7,918 bases of DNA, taken from NCBI GenBank assembly GCA_018383195.1, contig JAGZOP010000074.1:1-7918 (forward strand). The letters are read 5' to 3'. A model generated the notes under the pieces. It worked only from the letters and a program-made list of their open reading frames with translations, did not search any database and was not told the DNA's origin. A program made the position numbers and the translations under genes. Below are positions 1-6,228 of this stretch, piece by piece; positions within the stretch are counted from its first letter, which is position 1; each line of letters begins with the position of its first letter. The stretch is from Clostridiaceae bacterium (GTDB taxonomy: Bacteria; Bacillota; Clostridia; Oscillospirales; Butyricicoccaceae).

Positions 1-134
1 ATTGTGTAGTATTTGCCGCACTCCTTGCATTTGCAGCGTTGACTTCCTGACCTATTATATCCTGCTCGTACCTGATTTTCAGTTTTTCCACATACCGGGT
101 ATTTCTTCCATGTCTCTATTGTCATCTTTTTCAT
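1..134 (-). CDS. IS transposase N-terminus (zinc-ribbon type), cut by window edge
   Basis: The first 44 residues of a protein start at an ATG at 134 and run off the left edge. Most of a zinc ribbon is visible: YPVCG at residues 12-16, then RAGYNRSGSQ, then CKCKECGKYYT near residues 34-44. This layout (CPxCG, a short basic stretch with NxSGxQR, then CKxCGKxYT) is known from N-termini of IS1-, IS1595- and related DDE transposases, where it helps DNA binding. The first cysteine of the expected CPxC pair is a tyrosine here (TAC), which may weaken zinc binding. The gene is AT-rich, unlike the GC-rich resolvase fragment just upstream. No good ribosome binding site is visible, and an ATG three codons later is an alternative start. 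The catalytic domain lies outside the window, so the exact IS family is open. Confidence 0.6.
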   Translation of the reverse strand, partial: MKKMTIETWKKYPVCGKTENQVRAGYNRSGSQRCKCKECGKYYT

Positions 135-173
135 AGCTCTATTTTATCACTATATTTTTCATTTGGACACTCC
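1..173 (-). mobile_element. End of an insertion sequence inserted in the resolvase fragment
   Basis: Base composition changes abruptly near 171-174. On the minus strand, GC-rich resolvase sequence ending in codons for FDRL gives way to AT-rich sequence beginning GAGTGTCCAAATG, which leads within 40 bases into the transposase start at 134. The likely reading is the 5' end of an IS that inserted into the resolvase. The exact terminus and target duplication cannot be set because the other end is outside the window. Confidence 0.45.
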
Positions 174-331
174 AGCCTGTCAAACTCCGGACGCTCGATC
201 TTCGTGCCGGTGAAGGTGTCCGTGTAGATTTTTTCCGCGCCCGCCGCCGTCAGCGCCGCCTGCTGGGCGTCCAGGCTGTTGCCGTCGCGCGCCTGCGTTT
301 TGGTCGAGACTCTCGCGTAGCCGAATATCAT
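131..331 (-). pseudogene. Serine resolvase, N-terminal catalytic fragment
   Basis: Minus-strand reading from ATG 331 gives 66 residues. Residues 1-53 match the start of small serine recombinases (resolvase/invertase family): YARVST at 5-10 contains the catalytic serine (Ser9) and Arg7, followed by NSLDAQQAAL (18-27), AAGAEKIYTDTFTGTK (29-44) and RPEFDRL (47-53). A GGGGGAA ribosome binding site sits 5 bases before the ATG. After L53 the frame enters AT-rich foreign sequence (ECPNEKYSDKIEL) and stops at 131, where an IS appears to have inserted. A full protein of this family has about 190-200 residues. The second active-site segment (DRLARS-like), the long helix and the DNA-binding domain are missing. 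The DNA is visibly GC-rich compared with the central cassette, suggesting separate acquisition. The matching C-terminal part lies next to it on the opposite strand. Confidence 0.8.
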
Positions 332-367
332 GTAAATTCCCCCGTTTTCCCGGTTCTGACACCGCAG

Positions 368-664
368 GTTTTGAATATAGGTTTTGAGACCGGGAGGCAC
401 CAACTCGTGCTCCTGCGGGGACAGCAACTCGAGCGCGACATGATCGTGCAGCGCACGCAGGAGGGCAAGGCGGTCGCGCGCGCCACCGACCCGAATTTCC
501 GTGAAGGCCGCCCGCCCAAATTCGATGCCGAGCAGCTTGACCATGCGATGACGCTGCTCGAGGACCATTCCTACGCGCAGGTCGTCAAGCTCACCGGCAT
601 CAGCAAGTCTACGCTCATCCGTGAGAAAAAGCGGCGCTGTCAGTTCGGCGAGCCGGAAAAATAA
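368..664 (+). pseudogene. Serine resolvase, C-terminal DNA-binding fragment
   Basis: The plus-strand frame carries VLNIG, TG, then QLERDMIVQRTQEGKA, DPNFREGRPPKFDAEQLDHA, and a helix-turn-helix SYAQVVKLTGISKSTLIREKKR near the end, stopping at 664. These are the conserved end of the interface helix and the DNA-binding domain of the same small resolvase family as the fragment at 131-331. VLNIG is followed almost directly by ETG where relatives have several more residues, so a small internal deletion is likely. There is no N-terminal half in this direction and no convincing start codon, although a TTG at 371 opens the frame. The fragment is therefore a remnant unless it is re-expressed from an unusual start. 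It is GC-rich like its partner and is followed at once by a terminator-like hairpin. Confidence 0.8.
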
Positions 665-698
665 AGGAGCCTCCATCGCCGTACGTGGAAGCTCCTTT
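663..698 (+). terminator. Hairpin at the end of the resolvase fragment
   Basis: AAAGGAGC (663-670) pairs perfectly with GCTCCTTT (691-698). Inside, TCCA (672-675) pairs with TGGA (686-689). The stem overlaps the resolvase stop codon and ends in a short T run, as in an A-tract/T-tract intrinsic terminator. Being symmetrical, it could act in both directions and might also stop minus-strand transcripts leaving the operon. Confidence 0.6.
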
Positions 699-854
699 GG
701 GGTAAAGTATGGTGATATGATTTTCGACAACTGAGATCTGAAGAACGAACAGGAGGAGTCGGATATTTGTTTATCCGGTCATGAAGATCGGGTAAATACA
801 CGCTGATCGCTGGAGCGGTTTCATACCTGCTGTCTCAGATGGGGTATTCACGTA
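699..854. other. Non-coding stretch after the operon
   Basis: No gene is apparent between the resolvase hairpin and the stop codon of the 264-residue gene. The only structure seen is a small hairpin, CGGATA (760-765) with TATCCG (772-777) around a six-base loop. It has no T run, so it is a weak terminator candidate for the minus-strand operon. Confidence 0.4.
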
Positions 855-1649
855 TCACAGACTTGCGGCAATATTCCAAATAACCTGCAGGGCATTCTTC
901 ACCGCGAGTAATACGTTTCGTACGTCCTCCTCTTTATCGCGATATGCCATGTCGCGACAATCCTTAATTGTTCCGACGATGGGATCAAATCCCATCGTCC
1001 AGATGTCAGTATAAGGACTATCCACTGAAATTGACCTCTCAATGCCAACCTGATGCAGGCTGAAAAACTGATTGGGCGCCAGTGCTTTTACGCGCTCATA
1101 TACACTATATCCGTTGGCACCGTTCGCTTCAGCAAATGTCAGAAGCAGTGTAGTCAGCGCATATTCCATGACCGCCATTGCGCGTTCATTGCCCGATTCA
1201 CGCGCTCGCTTGTTCAAAGGCTGGATCAACGTCATATACGGCAGTGCACTGCCCAGCAGAGCACCGTTATTTTCTTTTGCGATAGCTGGCAGATATTCTG
1301 CCGCAAATTCCAGAAGGGCATAAACTGCATTCGCTTCAGCTTCCGTGCAGCCGAGCTGTTCAGCCTTTTCCAGCAGAGCTGCCAGCAGAATCACCATAGA
1401 TTTTACGCCGTTCTCCGGCAGAGTACCTGTCGACAGCACTGCAAGCGCCTTTGACGCTTCAACATCTTCCAGGCTGGCGTTTTTTACGATCTCTCCCATG
1501 GACATCGTAAGTTGACAGGTGCCTGCGGCATCCCGGTATTGAATCCACTTTCCATTGCCATAAGCACAGGCGGCAATATCTCTCAGCTTAAACAGTCCGC
1601 TTTTCAGCGACTGCTCTGCTGTAATCGTGCGGGACATTCGTTTCAGCAT
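855..1649 (-). CDS. Unrecognised 264-residue protein, last gene of the operon
   Basis: I do not recognise this family. The product is soluble-looking and probably mostly alpha-helical, with alanine- and leucine-rich amphipathic stretches (for example residues 80-120 and 155-180) and no signal peptide, membrane segment, cysteine cluster or nucleotide-binding motif. The C-terminal third (VGIERSISVDSPYTD, WTMGFDPIVGTIKDCRD) looks most conserved in character. It starts 28 bases after the oxidoreductase stop, in the same direction, so it is very likely co-transcribed with that gene and the transporter. A strong AAAGGAGA ribosome binding site lies at 1663-1670, but 13 bases from the ATG, longer than usual. 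No ATG, GTG or TTG in frame lies closer, so this start is the best available. Its position suggests a role with the oxidoreductase or its substrate; that is inference from neighbourhood only. Confidence 0.8.
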   Translation of the reverse strand: MLKRMSRTITAEQSLKSGLFKLRDIAACAYGNGKWIQYRDAAGTCQLTMSMGEIVKNASLEDVEASKALAVLSTGTLPENGVKSMVILLAALLEKAEQLGCTEAEANAVYALLEFAAEYLPAIAKENNGALLGSALPYMTLIQPLNKRARESGNERAMAVMEYALTTLLLTFAEANGANGYSVYERVKALAPNQFFSLHQVGIERSISVDSPYTDIWTMGFDPIVGTIKDCRDMAYRDKEEDVRNVLLAVKNALQVIWNIAASL

Positions 1650-1677
1650 AATATTAACTGTGTCTCCTTTCCTGAGT

Positions 1678-2955
1678 TTACGGTTCTACATTCGTTCTGC
1701 GCAGTTCATCCTGCACTTCGTGAATATCTAATTCCAGCGGCTTTTTGTTCTGCGCAACACACATCGCGGCAACAATACCCATAGCATGCCCCATATTCAT
1801 TACAATCGGCATTACGCGATAGCTGGAGTGTGCCTTATGCGTACCCGAAATATTGCGTCCGTTCAGCAGAATACCCTCCACCGTCTTTGGTACAAAGCAG
1901 CGCAGTGGGATCGTATACGGCTTCGGCTGCTTGAACGCCTTGTATTCACCATTGGCATCCAGTCCGGCGCCTTCTACATTGTGCAGATCAAAGAAGAAAT
2001 TCGACTTGGTAACTACCCAGTCTTCAAAGGTACGAGCCTGCGTAATATCCTGCTCATTCAGCTGATAATTCGCCTCAAACCGGCGGGTTTCACGCACACC
2101 GATCACATCGGCGCTGTCGATCAGATAACAGCCCTCATATCCCGGCACATGGCGGCGCAGAAATGCAATAATCTCGGGAATCTGCTTTCTGCATACGTAT
2201 TCAGCGCGATTCAGATCTCTTGCATTTGTGCCGTCCACATCGGTCATATTACTCATGTTGACTGTGACAACGCCGTGGAGCGACGAAGGATACAGCAGGA
2301 TATGACCTGCCGGAGAGGGTAATTCCTGACGACCGAGTGTTTGCAGATCGCCTTCCGGCAGCTGGACCGTATCCTCAAAGCCCCAGAAGAACATGGCGCG
2401 ATCCATATCTACGCCGGCAACCTTGAACATGATCGTCATCGGCTGCATACCGCCGTCTGCCGAGCGTCCCTTTTCAAACGGAACGCCCGCACGCGCGGCT
2501 ACGTCGCCGTCGCCGGTCGAATCGATCACCATTTTGCTCAGGATCGCTTCCCGGCCGGATTTGCTCTCTGTGATTACACCCGAAACGCGGTTTCCCTCCA
2601 TAATGACATCACTGAAGCCTGTGTACAGCTGTACATTAACACCAGCCTCCATCAGCATATCCAGCATCAGAATACGCAGTTTTTCCGGATTGATGACCTG
2701 CTCCGCTTCACAGTCGCGTGCCTTTGCGCGCAGCTCTTCAAAGCAGCCGCCGTCCTGTCTGCCGGTCCAATGACTCATAATGCCCGTGGTTGCCACACCG
2801 CCGACCGCGCCGTATTGCTCGATCAGCATCGTTTTTCGTCCCATGCGTGCTGCGTGCAGGGCGGCGCCGAAACCTGCGGGGCCGCCACCGACAACAAGGA
2901 CTTCCGTTTCTGCCACAACCGGGATCTCCCGGCTCGGCTCAGTATAATACTTCAT
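1678..2955 (-). CDS. FAD-dependent oxidoreductase (FAD_oxidored family)
   Basis: A 425-residue flavoprotein. The N-terminal Rossmann fold has the dinucleotide motif VVGGGPAGFGAALHAAR (21-37) and an acidic residue after strand 2 (LIEQYG, 44-49). STGDGD (146-151) is the second FAD-contacting motif. GVRETRR (286-292) and the C-terminal GRNISGTHKAHSSYRVMP (366-383) followed by NMGHAMG are typical of the FAD_oxidored family (PF12831), whose members are mostly of unknown substrate. No signal peptide is seen, so it is probably cytoplasmic. The ATG at 2955 has an AAGGAG site 6 bases away that partly overlaps the tctA stop (14-base gap), indicating translational coupling. Linkage to a TTT transporter suggests it oxidises or reduces the imported organic acid or a breakdown product. 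It is not visibly the TcuA type of tricarballylate dehydrogenase, so no specific reaction is assigned. An operator-like 14-mer lies inside the gene at 2190-2203. Confidence 0.9.
   Translation of the reverse strand: MKYYTEPSREIPVVAETEVLVVGGGPAGFGAALHAARMGRKTMLIEQYGAVGGVATTGIMSHWTGRQDGGCFEELRAKARDCEAEQVINPEKLRILMLDMLMEAGVNVQLYTGFSDVIMEGNRVSGVITESKSGREAILSKMVIDSTGDGDVAARAGVPFEKGRSADGGMQPMTIMFKVAGVDMDRAMFFWGFEDTVQLPEGDLQTLGRQELPSPAGHILLYPSSLHGVVTVNMSNMTDVDGTNARDLNRAEYVCRKQIPEIIAFLRRHVPGYEGCYLIDSADVIGVRETRRFEANYQLNEQDITQARTFEDWVVTKSNFFFDLHNVEGAGLDANGEYKAFKQPKPYTIPLRCFVPKTVEGILLNGRNISGTHKAHSSYRVMPIVMNMGHAMGIVAAMCVAQNKKPLELDIHEVQDELRRTNVEP
2190..2203. promoter_or_regulatory. Operator-like site inside the oxidoreductase gene
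   Basis: TGCATACGTATTCA here is identical over 14 bases to the site upstream of tctC (6192-6205). It encodes part of AEYVC in the oxidoreductase, so coding constraint alone could explain it. The exact 14-base match to an intergenic candidate operator makes it worth recording as a possible auxiliary or roadblock site. Confidence 0.35.
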
Positions 2956-2969
2956 CTGAAACTCCTTTT

Positions 2970-4469
2970 TTAACTCTGTTTTTTGCTTTTTCTATCCTTT
3001 GCTGCCTTGTAGAAGAACATTCCAATCGAAAGCACAGCCAGCGCCAGGAACAACAGGCTGAACGGCCGTGTTACGAAGATGGACAGAGAATTGCTGGACA
3101 TTACCATCGAGTTGCGGAAATTCGTTTCCACCAGATCACCAAGAACTACGCCGAGGATGATCGGTACAACACCGAATCCAAGCTTGCGCAGCAGGAACGA
3201 AAATGCGCCGATGATGACCGCCAGAAGTACATGAAATGTGCTGGCTTCGCTCGAATAGACGCCGGTAATGCAGTAAACAATGATGATTGCGCTCATCAGC
3301 TCGTATGGAATGCGTGTGATATTGACATACAGCGGGGTAAACACACGACCGATAATCAGCATCAGGATATTGACAACGACAAGACCAATCATAATGCCGT
3401 ATAGAACATCGCTGTGCTCCTTGAACATGGAGGGACCGGGCACCATGCCTTGCAGCATAAATGCACCCAGAAGAATTGCCGTACAACCGTCACCGGGCAC
3501 GCCCAGTGTTGTAAGCGGAATCAATGTAGAACCGGTCGTTGCATTATTGGCTGACTCGGTTGCGGAAACGCCTTCGATCTCGCCGTGACCGAAATGATCA
3601 CGGTATTTAGAGGTCTTTTTCGCCTGATCGTAGCTGATAAAAGCTGCAATGCCGCCGCCTGTACCCGGGATAGCACCCACAATCGTACCAATCACCGAAG
3701 AGATCGTCATTGTTTTGAGGCAGCGCTTGAGCTCTTCCCATGACAGCTTCTCATGGTCCAGCTTCAAATGTTGCTTACGCGTTGCATCTGTACGCGGATT
3801 ATAATCCGAGCGGCTGAGCAATTCAGCAATTGCGAACAGACCGACCAGCGTAACGATCAGCGGGATACCGGCGCCCAGTCGACGGACACCAAAGGTAAAC
3901 CGAAGTGTACCGCTGACCGAATCCTGTCCCAGCAGTGCAATGAAAATACCGATCAGGCCGCCGAGCAGACCCTTGATGATATTGCCGTTCGAGATGCTTG
4001 CAATAATAGACAATCCAAATACTGCAATGCAGAAATACTCCGGAGGGCCAAACATCTGTGTGAAATGTGCAATGCTCGGTGCAGCAAACAGCAATACCAG
4101 CGCACTGAACAGGCCACCGAAAAACGAGGCATACAGCGCCATCGTCAGAGCCTTCAGCGGCTTGCCCTGCTGTGTCAGTGGATAACCATCCAGCACAGTC
4201 GCTGCGCTCGAGGGCGTACCCGGTGTATTGATCAAAATTGCAGTAATGGAGCCGCCGTATGTGCCGCCGCAATACAAGCCAAGCAGCAGAAGCATCGCCG
4301 GGATCGGTTCCATACTGTATGTAATCGGCAGGCACAGGATGATCGCAATATCCGCAGTCAAACCCGGAATGGCACCGATAATGATACCTGCCAGCAGACC
4401 GATGAAAATTGCAATGAAGCTCTCTAACGAGGCCATCAGCGCCAAACCGGTCATCAAGTTGTCTAACAT
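2970..4469 (-). CDS. tctA: Tripartite tricarboxylate transporter, large membrane subunit TctA
   Basis: A 499-residue integral membrane protein, the usual length for TctA (PF01970). It forms the transport channel of a TTT system with TctB and receives substrate from the TctC binding protein, driven by an ion gradient. The two family signature regions are present: GAIPGLTAD (32-40) with the following LYCGGTYGGSITAILINTPG (65-84), and the repeat GAIPGTGGGIAAF (265-277) with ESANNATTGSTLIPLTTLGV (305-324). Many hydrophobic segments fill the rest, and the C-terminus is short and lysine-rich (AAKDRKSKKQS). The ATG at 4469 has AAGGAGG 8 bases upstream, and the gap to tctB is 16 bases. The substrate is not readable from sequence: family members carry citrate, tricarballylate, aromatic acids and others. 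Confidence 0.96.
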   Translation of the reverse strand: MLDNLMTGLALMASLESFIAIFIGLLAGIIIGAIPGLTADIAIILCLPITYSMEPIPAMLLLLGLYCGGTYGGSITAILINTPGTPSSAATVLDGYPLTQQGKPLKALTMALYASFFGGLFSALVLLFAAPSIAHFTQMFGPPEYFCIAVFGLSIIASISNGNIIKGLLGGLIGIFIALLGQDSVSGTLRFTFGVRRLGAGIPLIVTLVGLFAIAELLSRSDYNPRTDATRKQHLKLDHEKLSWEELKRCLKTMTISSVIGTIVGAIPGTGGGIAAFISYDQAKKTSKYRDHFGHGEIEGVSATESANNATTGSTLIPLTTLGVPGDGCTAILLGAFMLQGMVPGPSMFKEHSDVLYGIMIGLVVVNILMLIIGRVFTPLYVNITRIPYELMSAIIIVYCITGVYSSEASTFHVLLAVIIGAFSFLLRKLGFGVVPIILGVVLGDLVETNFRNSMVMSSNSLSIFVTRPFSLLFLALAVLSIGMFFYKAAKDRKSKKQS

Positions 4470-4485
4470 ATGCGCTTCCTCCTTC

Positions 4486-4944
4486 TTATGGCAGAGTCAC
4501 GCTCATTGCCTGAAATGCAAAGTACGCAACGATTACATTTGCACTGGCAATCGCATAGAACCACCATTTTCTCGTACCGAAATACAGCAGAATGCCATTG
4601 GCAAGCAGCAGCGAGGAAATGATAAATCCAATATGCGGAAGCAGCAGCGCGTATGCGATCAGCATGGCAATATAGATTACCGGTTTCAGCCGCAGCAGAT
4701 TTTCTTTGGTGAAAATGGCTCCTGAAATCGTGTATTCGGTCTTTTCCTTGGACAGGATACCCTGCACCAGCAAGATTACGCTGCAAAGTATCATGCCGCG
4801 GATCAGAAGCGTCGGAACTGTTGCAGCAGTCACCGCGCTGGTTTCATACGTCCGGATCTGCGATGGTATCAGAATATGCAGGGCAACAGAAACGATCAGG
4901 AACAGAACGCCTGTTATCATATTTGAATTTAGCTTTACTTTCAA
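4486..4944 (-). CDS. tctB: Tripartite tricarboxylate transporter, small membrane subunit TctB
   Basis: A small hydrophobic protein of about 152 residues with four predicted membrane segments (ITGVLFLIVSVALHI, TLLIRGMILCSVILLVQG, VIYIAMLIAYALLLP, and WWFYAIASANVIVAYFAFQA), typical of TctB (PF07331), which is poorly conserved in sequence and recognised largely by size, topology and position between tctC and tctA. I choose the TTG at 4944 because an AGAGGTG site (4951-4957) lies 6 bases before it. The GTG at 4953 that would add three residues lies inside that site and cannot be served by it. It is followed after 16 bases by tctA. The 195-base gap to tctC on the other side holds a structured repeat, so tctB and tctA expression may be uncoupled from tctC. 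Confidence 0.9.
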   Translation of the reverse strand: MKVKLNSNMITGVLFLIVSVALHILIPSQIRTYETSAVTAATVPTLLIRGMILCSVILLVQGILSKEKTEYTISGAIFTKENLLRLKPVIYIAMLIAYALLLPHIGFIISSLLLANGILLYFGTRKWWFYAIASANVIVAYFAFQAMSVTLP

Positions 4945-4950
4945 TCTTGT

Positions 4951-4957
4951 CACCTCT
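4951..4957 (-). promoter_or_regulatory. tctB ribosome binding site that fixes a TTG start
   Basis: AGAGGTG on minus lies 6 bases from TTG 4944. The same AGAGGTG plus TTG arrangement occurs at lacI (7427-7433 and TTG 7419), supporting the choice over the in-frame GTG at 4953, which is part of the site itself. Confidence 0.7.
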
Positions 4958-4966
4958 CACACCAGA

Positions 4967-5135
4967 TTAAGGCAATACCCCATAATTGAACAAGAGTGAT
5001 TTGCGAGTAAATTTTGCGTACTGACGAGGCACAGTTTTGCGGTAATACTTGGTGTATTACCGTGAAACTGCAACAAAGTCAGGACACAAAATTTTCGCAA
5101 AGCACCGCCGCTTTAATTGTGCGGTGTTGCCTTAA
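4967..5135 (+). repeat. Structured element, copy A (between tctC and tctB)
   Basis: Four nested stems can be drawn. P1: 4967-4979 with 5123-5135 (13 pairs, one G-T). P2: 4996-5006 with 5095-5105 (11 positions, one mismatch). P3: CTGAC 5021-5025 with GTCAG 5078-5082. P4: 5032-5048 with 5054-5070 (17 pairs, two G-T) closing a TTGGT loop. Unpaired segments ATAATTGAACAA (4982-4993) and TTTTGCGTACTGA (5012-5024; its CTGA is part of P3) are identical in copy B. The G-T pairs are wobble pairs only if the plus strand is read, so the structural strand is opposite to the operon mRNA here. P4 is not followed by a T run, so it is not an ordinary terminator. Confidence 0.75.
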
Positions 5136-5148
5136 ACAGACCAGCCTG

Positions 5149-6144
5149 TTACTGGATCAGCTCCACGTATTTGTCCATGCTGTCCATCTGATCCTCGATA
5201 AACTGCGTCACTTCGTCACCCTTGGCATCCCACAGCGGATAACCCATCTCGTCCATAAAACCGGTGAACTTGGGATCGGCATATACGTCATCGAGCATTG
5301 CATTCAGTTTGTCTACAATCTCCTGCGGAACGTCCGAGCGAACAGCCAGACAGTCCATGCCGGCAAATTCAACATCAACACCCCAGTCCTTGATGGACTT
5401 TACTTCACCGTACGGAGTCTGAACCGTTTCCGGATAGAAAGTTGCGACCGCCTGGATCGTACCCTCTTCCTGATGCGAGTAGTATGCCGGAGGCGTACCC
5501 AGACCGCAGTCTACCTGACCGGAAACCACTGCATTGATCGATTCTGCCTCGCTGCCCATAACGACCGGCTCCGCTTCGATACCAAGCGACTTGAACATTG
5601 CAGAAGCAACAACGTACTGGTCACCGCCCGGGCCGGAGGAAGTTGCATACGTGATCTTATGCGTTTTGCCGTAGTTGATCAGATCATCAAACGTCTTCAT
5701 GCCGGATTTCTGCGGATTAGTGAAAATCATCAGTGAAACCTGACGCATACCGCGCAGCATAGTGAAATCAGAAAGATCATAGGCTACATCGATGTACTTC
5801 GGAGTCAACGAAAATAACGGACCGTTGGTGACGACCATAGTATAACCGTCCGCATCCGCATCCATGGCATCCATCATGCCGATGGTGCCGGAAGCGCCTG
5901 TGTGATTTTCTACAACGATCGGCTGATCAAAATAATCCTTGGACACCTCCGAGATCTTGCGGGAGATGACATCGGCACCGCCGCCGACGCCCCACGGACA
6001 AATGAGTGTTACCGGTCCATTCGGGTAATCGGCCGCACCTGCCGCAGCATCGCCTCCCTTTGCAGGGGCACCGCCGCAGCCCGTCAGACCTGCCAGCAGC
6101 AAGGATCCCGCCATCAGCATAGCCATCAATTTTTTTCCTTTCAT
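5149..6144 (-). CDS. tctC: Tripartite tricarboxylate transporter, substrate-binding lipoprotein TctC
   Basis: A 331-residue extracellular solute receptor of the TctC/Bug family (PF03401). The signal peptide MKGKKLMAMLMAGSLLLAG ends in the lipobox LTGC (20-23). Cys23 would carry the lipid anchor, which fits a Gram-positive membrane-attached receptor. A small linker rich in Ala and Gly precedes YPNGPVTLICPWGVGGGAD (40-58), the family's substrate-loop signature, followed by VVENHTGASGTIG (77-89), the second conserved ligand loop. Length is normal. The ATG at 6144 is preceded by an AGAAGGA site. The gene is bracketed by two inward-facing copies of a structured element (4967-5135, 6222-6384), and a LacI-type operator candidate lies about 50 bases upstream. 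Binding proteins are usually needed in excess over membrane subunits, which the flanking structures could help provide (inference). Confidence 0.95.
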   Translation of the reverse strand: MKGKKLMAMLMAGSLLLAGLTGCGGAPAKGGDAAAGAADYPNGPVTLICPWGVGGGADVISRKISEVSKDYFDQPIVVENHTGASGTIGMMDAMDADADGYTMVVTNGPLFSLTPKYIDVAYDLSDFTMLRGMRQVSLMIFTNPQKSGMKTFDDLINYGKTHKITYATSSGPGGDQYVVASAMFKSLGIEAEPVVMGSEAESINAVVSGQVDCGLGTPPAYYSHQEEGTIQAVATFYPETVQTPYGEVKSIKDWGVDVEFAGMDCLAVRSDVPQEIVDKLNAMLDDVYADPKFTGFMDEMGYPLWDAKGDEVTQFIEDQMDSMDKYVELIQ

Positions 6145-6174
6145 TTTCTTTTCCTTCTTTCTTTACATAATTTG

Positions 6175-6192
6175 AAACGCTTTTTCGCGTTT
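6175..6192. other. Small hairpin between operator and tctC
   Basis: AAACGC (6175-6180) pairs with GCGTTT (6187-6192) around a six-base loop, directly next to the operator-like sequence at 6191-6206 in the tctC leader. It might influence the tctC mRNA 5' end; no further support is visible. Confidence 0.35.
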
Positions 6193-6206
6193 GCATACGT
6201 ATTCAA
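6191..6206. promoter_or_regulatory. Candidate LacI-family operator upstream of tctC
   Basis: TTGCATACGTATTCAA is a near-palindrome with a central CG, as is typical of LacI/GalR-family operators. The core GCATACGTAT is shared with the lacI leader site at 7436-7445. It lies in the only gap between lacI and the transporter genes, about 47 bases before the tctC start, where binding could block initiation or read-through. Confidence 0.65.
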
Positions 6207-6228
6207 CTGCGGAGAACATCTAAAACAA
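6201..6228 (-). promoter_or_regulatory. Weak candidate promoter for tctC
   Basis: On minus, TTGTTT (6223-6228) and TTGAAT (6201-6206) are spaced 16 bases, and the -10-like box overlaps the operator candidate. Both boxes match the consensus only moderately and the -35 sits in the P1 stem of copy B. Transcription from the lacI promoter reading through is an equally good explanation. Confidence 0.25.

Noticed and set aside
131..730. A 199-codon open frame on minus spanning both resolvase pieces
   Set aside because: Only the part from ATG 331 on resembles a protein. The upstream part is the antisense of the C-terminal resolvase fragment and opens at a TTG without a ribosome binding site.
3753..4427. 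Long plus-strand open frames opposite tctA and the oxidoreductase
   Set aside because: They lack ribosome binding sites and recognisable domains, while the minus-strand genes they overlap have clear family motifs.
5032..5070. P4 hairpin as a Rho-independent terminator for tctC
   Set aside because: Despite the long stem, neither strand has a T run after it in either copy.
4967..5135. Copy A or B as an integron attC site or CRISPR repeat
   Set aside because: No conserved attC core sites, no integrase and no regular array with spacers. The nested symmetrical stems and only two inverted copies do not fit either.
5645..5654. TTGCATACGTGAT inside tctC as a fifth operator
   Set aside because: Only the left half and centre match; the right half of the palindrome is lost, so it is below the level of the four exact copies.
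6171..6192. A catabolite-repression (cre) site near TTGAAACGC upstream of tctC
   Set aside because: The central CG falls one position off the cre consensus and the second half does not match.
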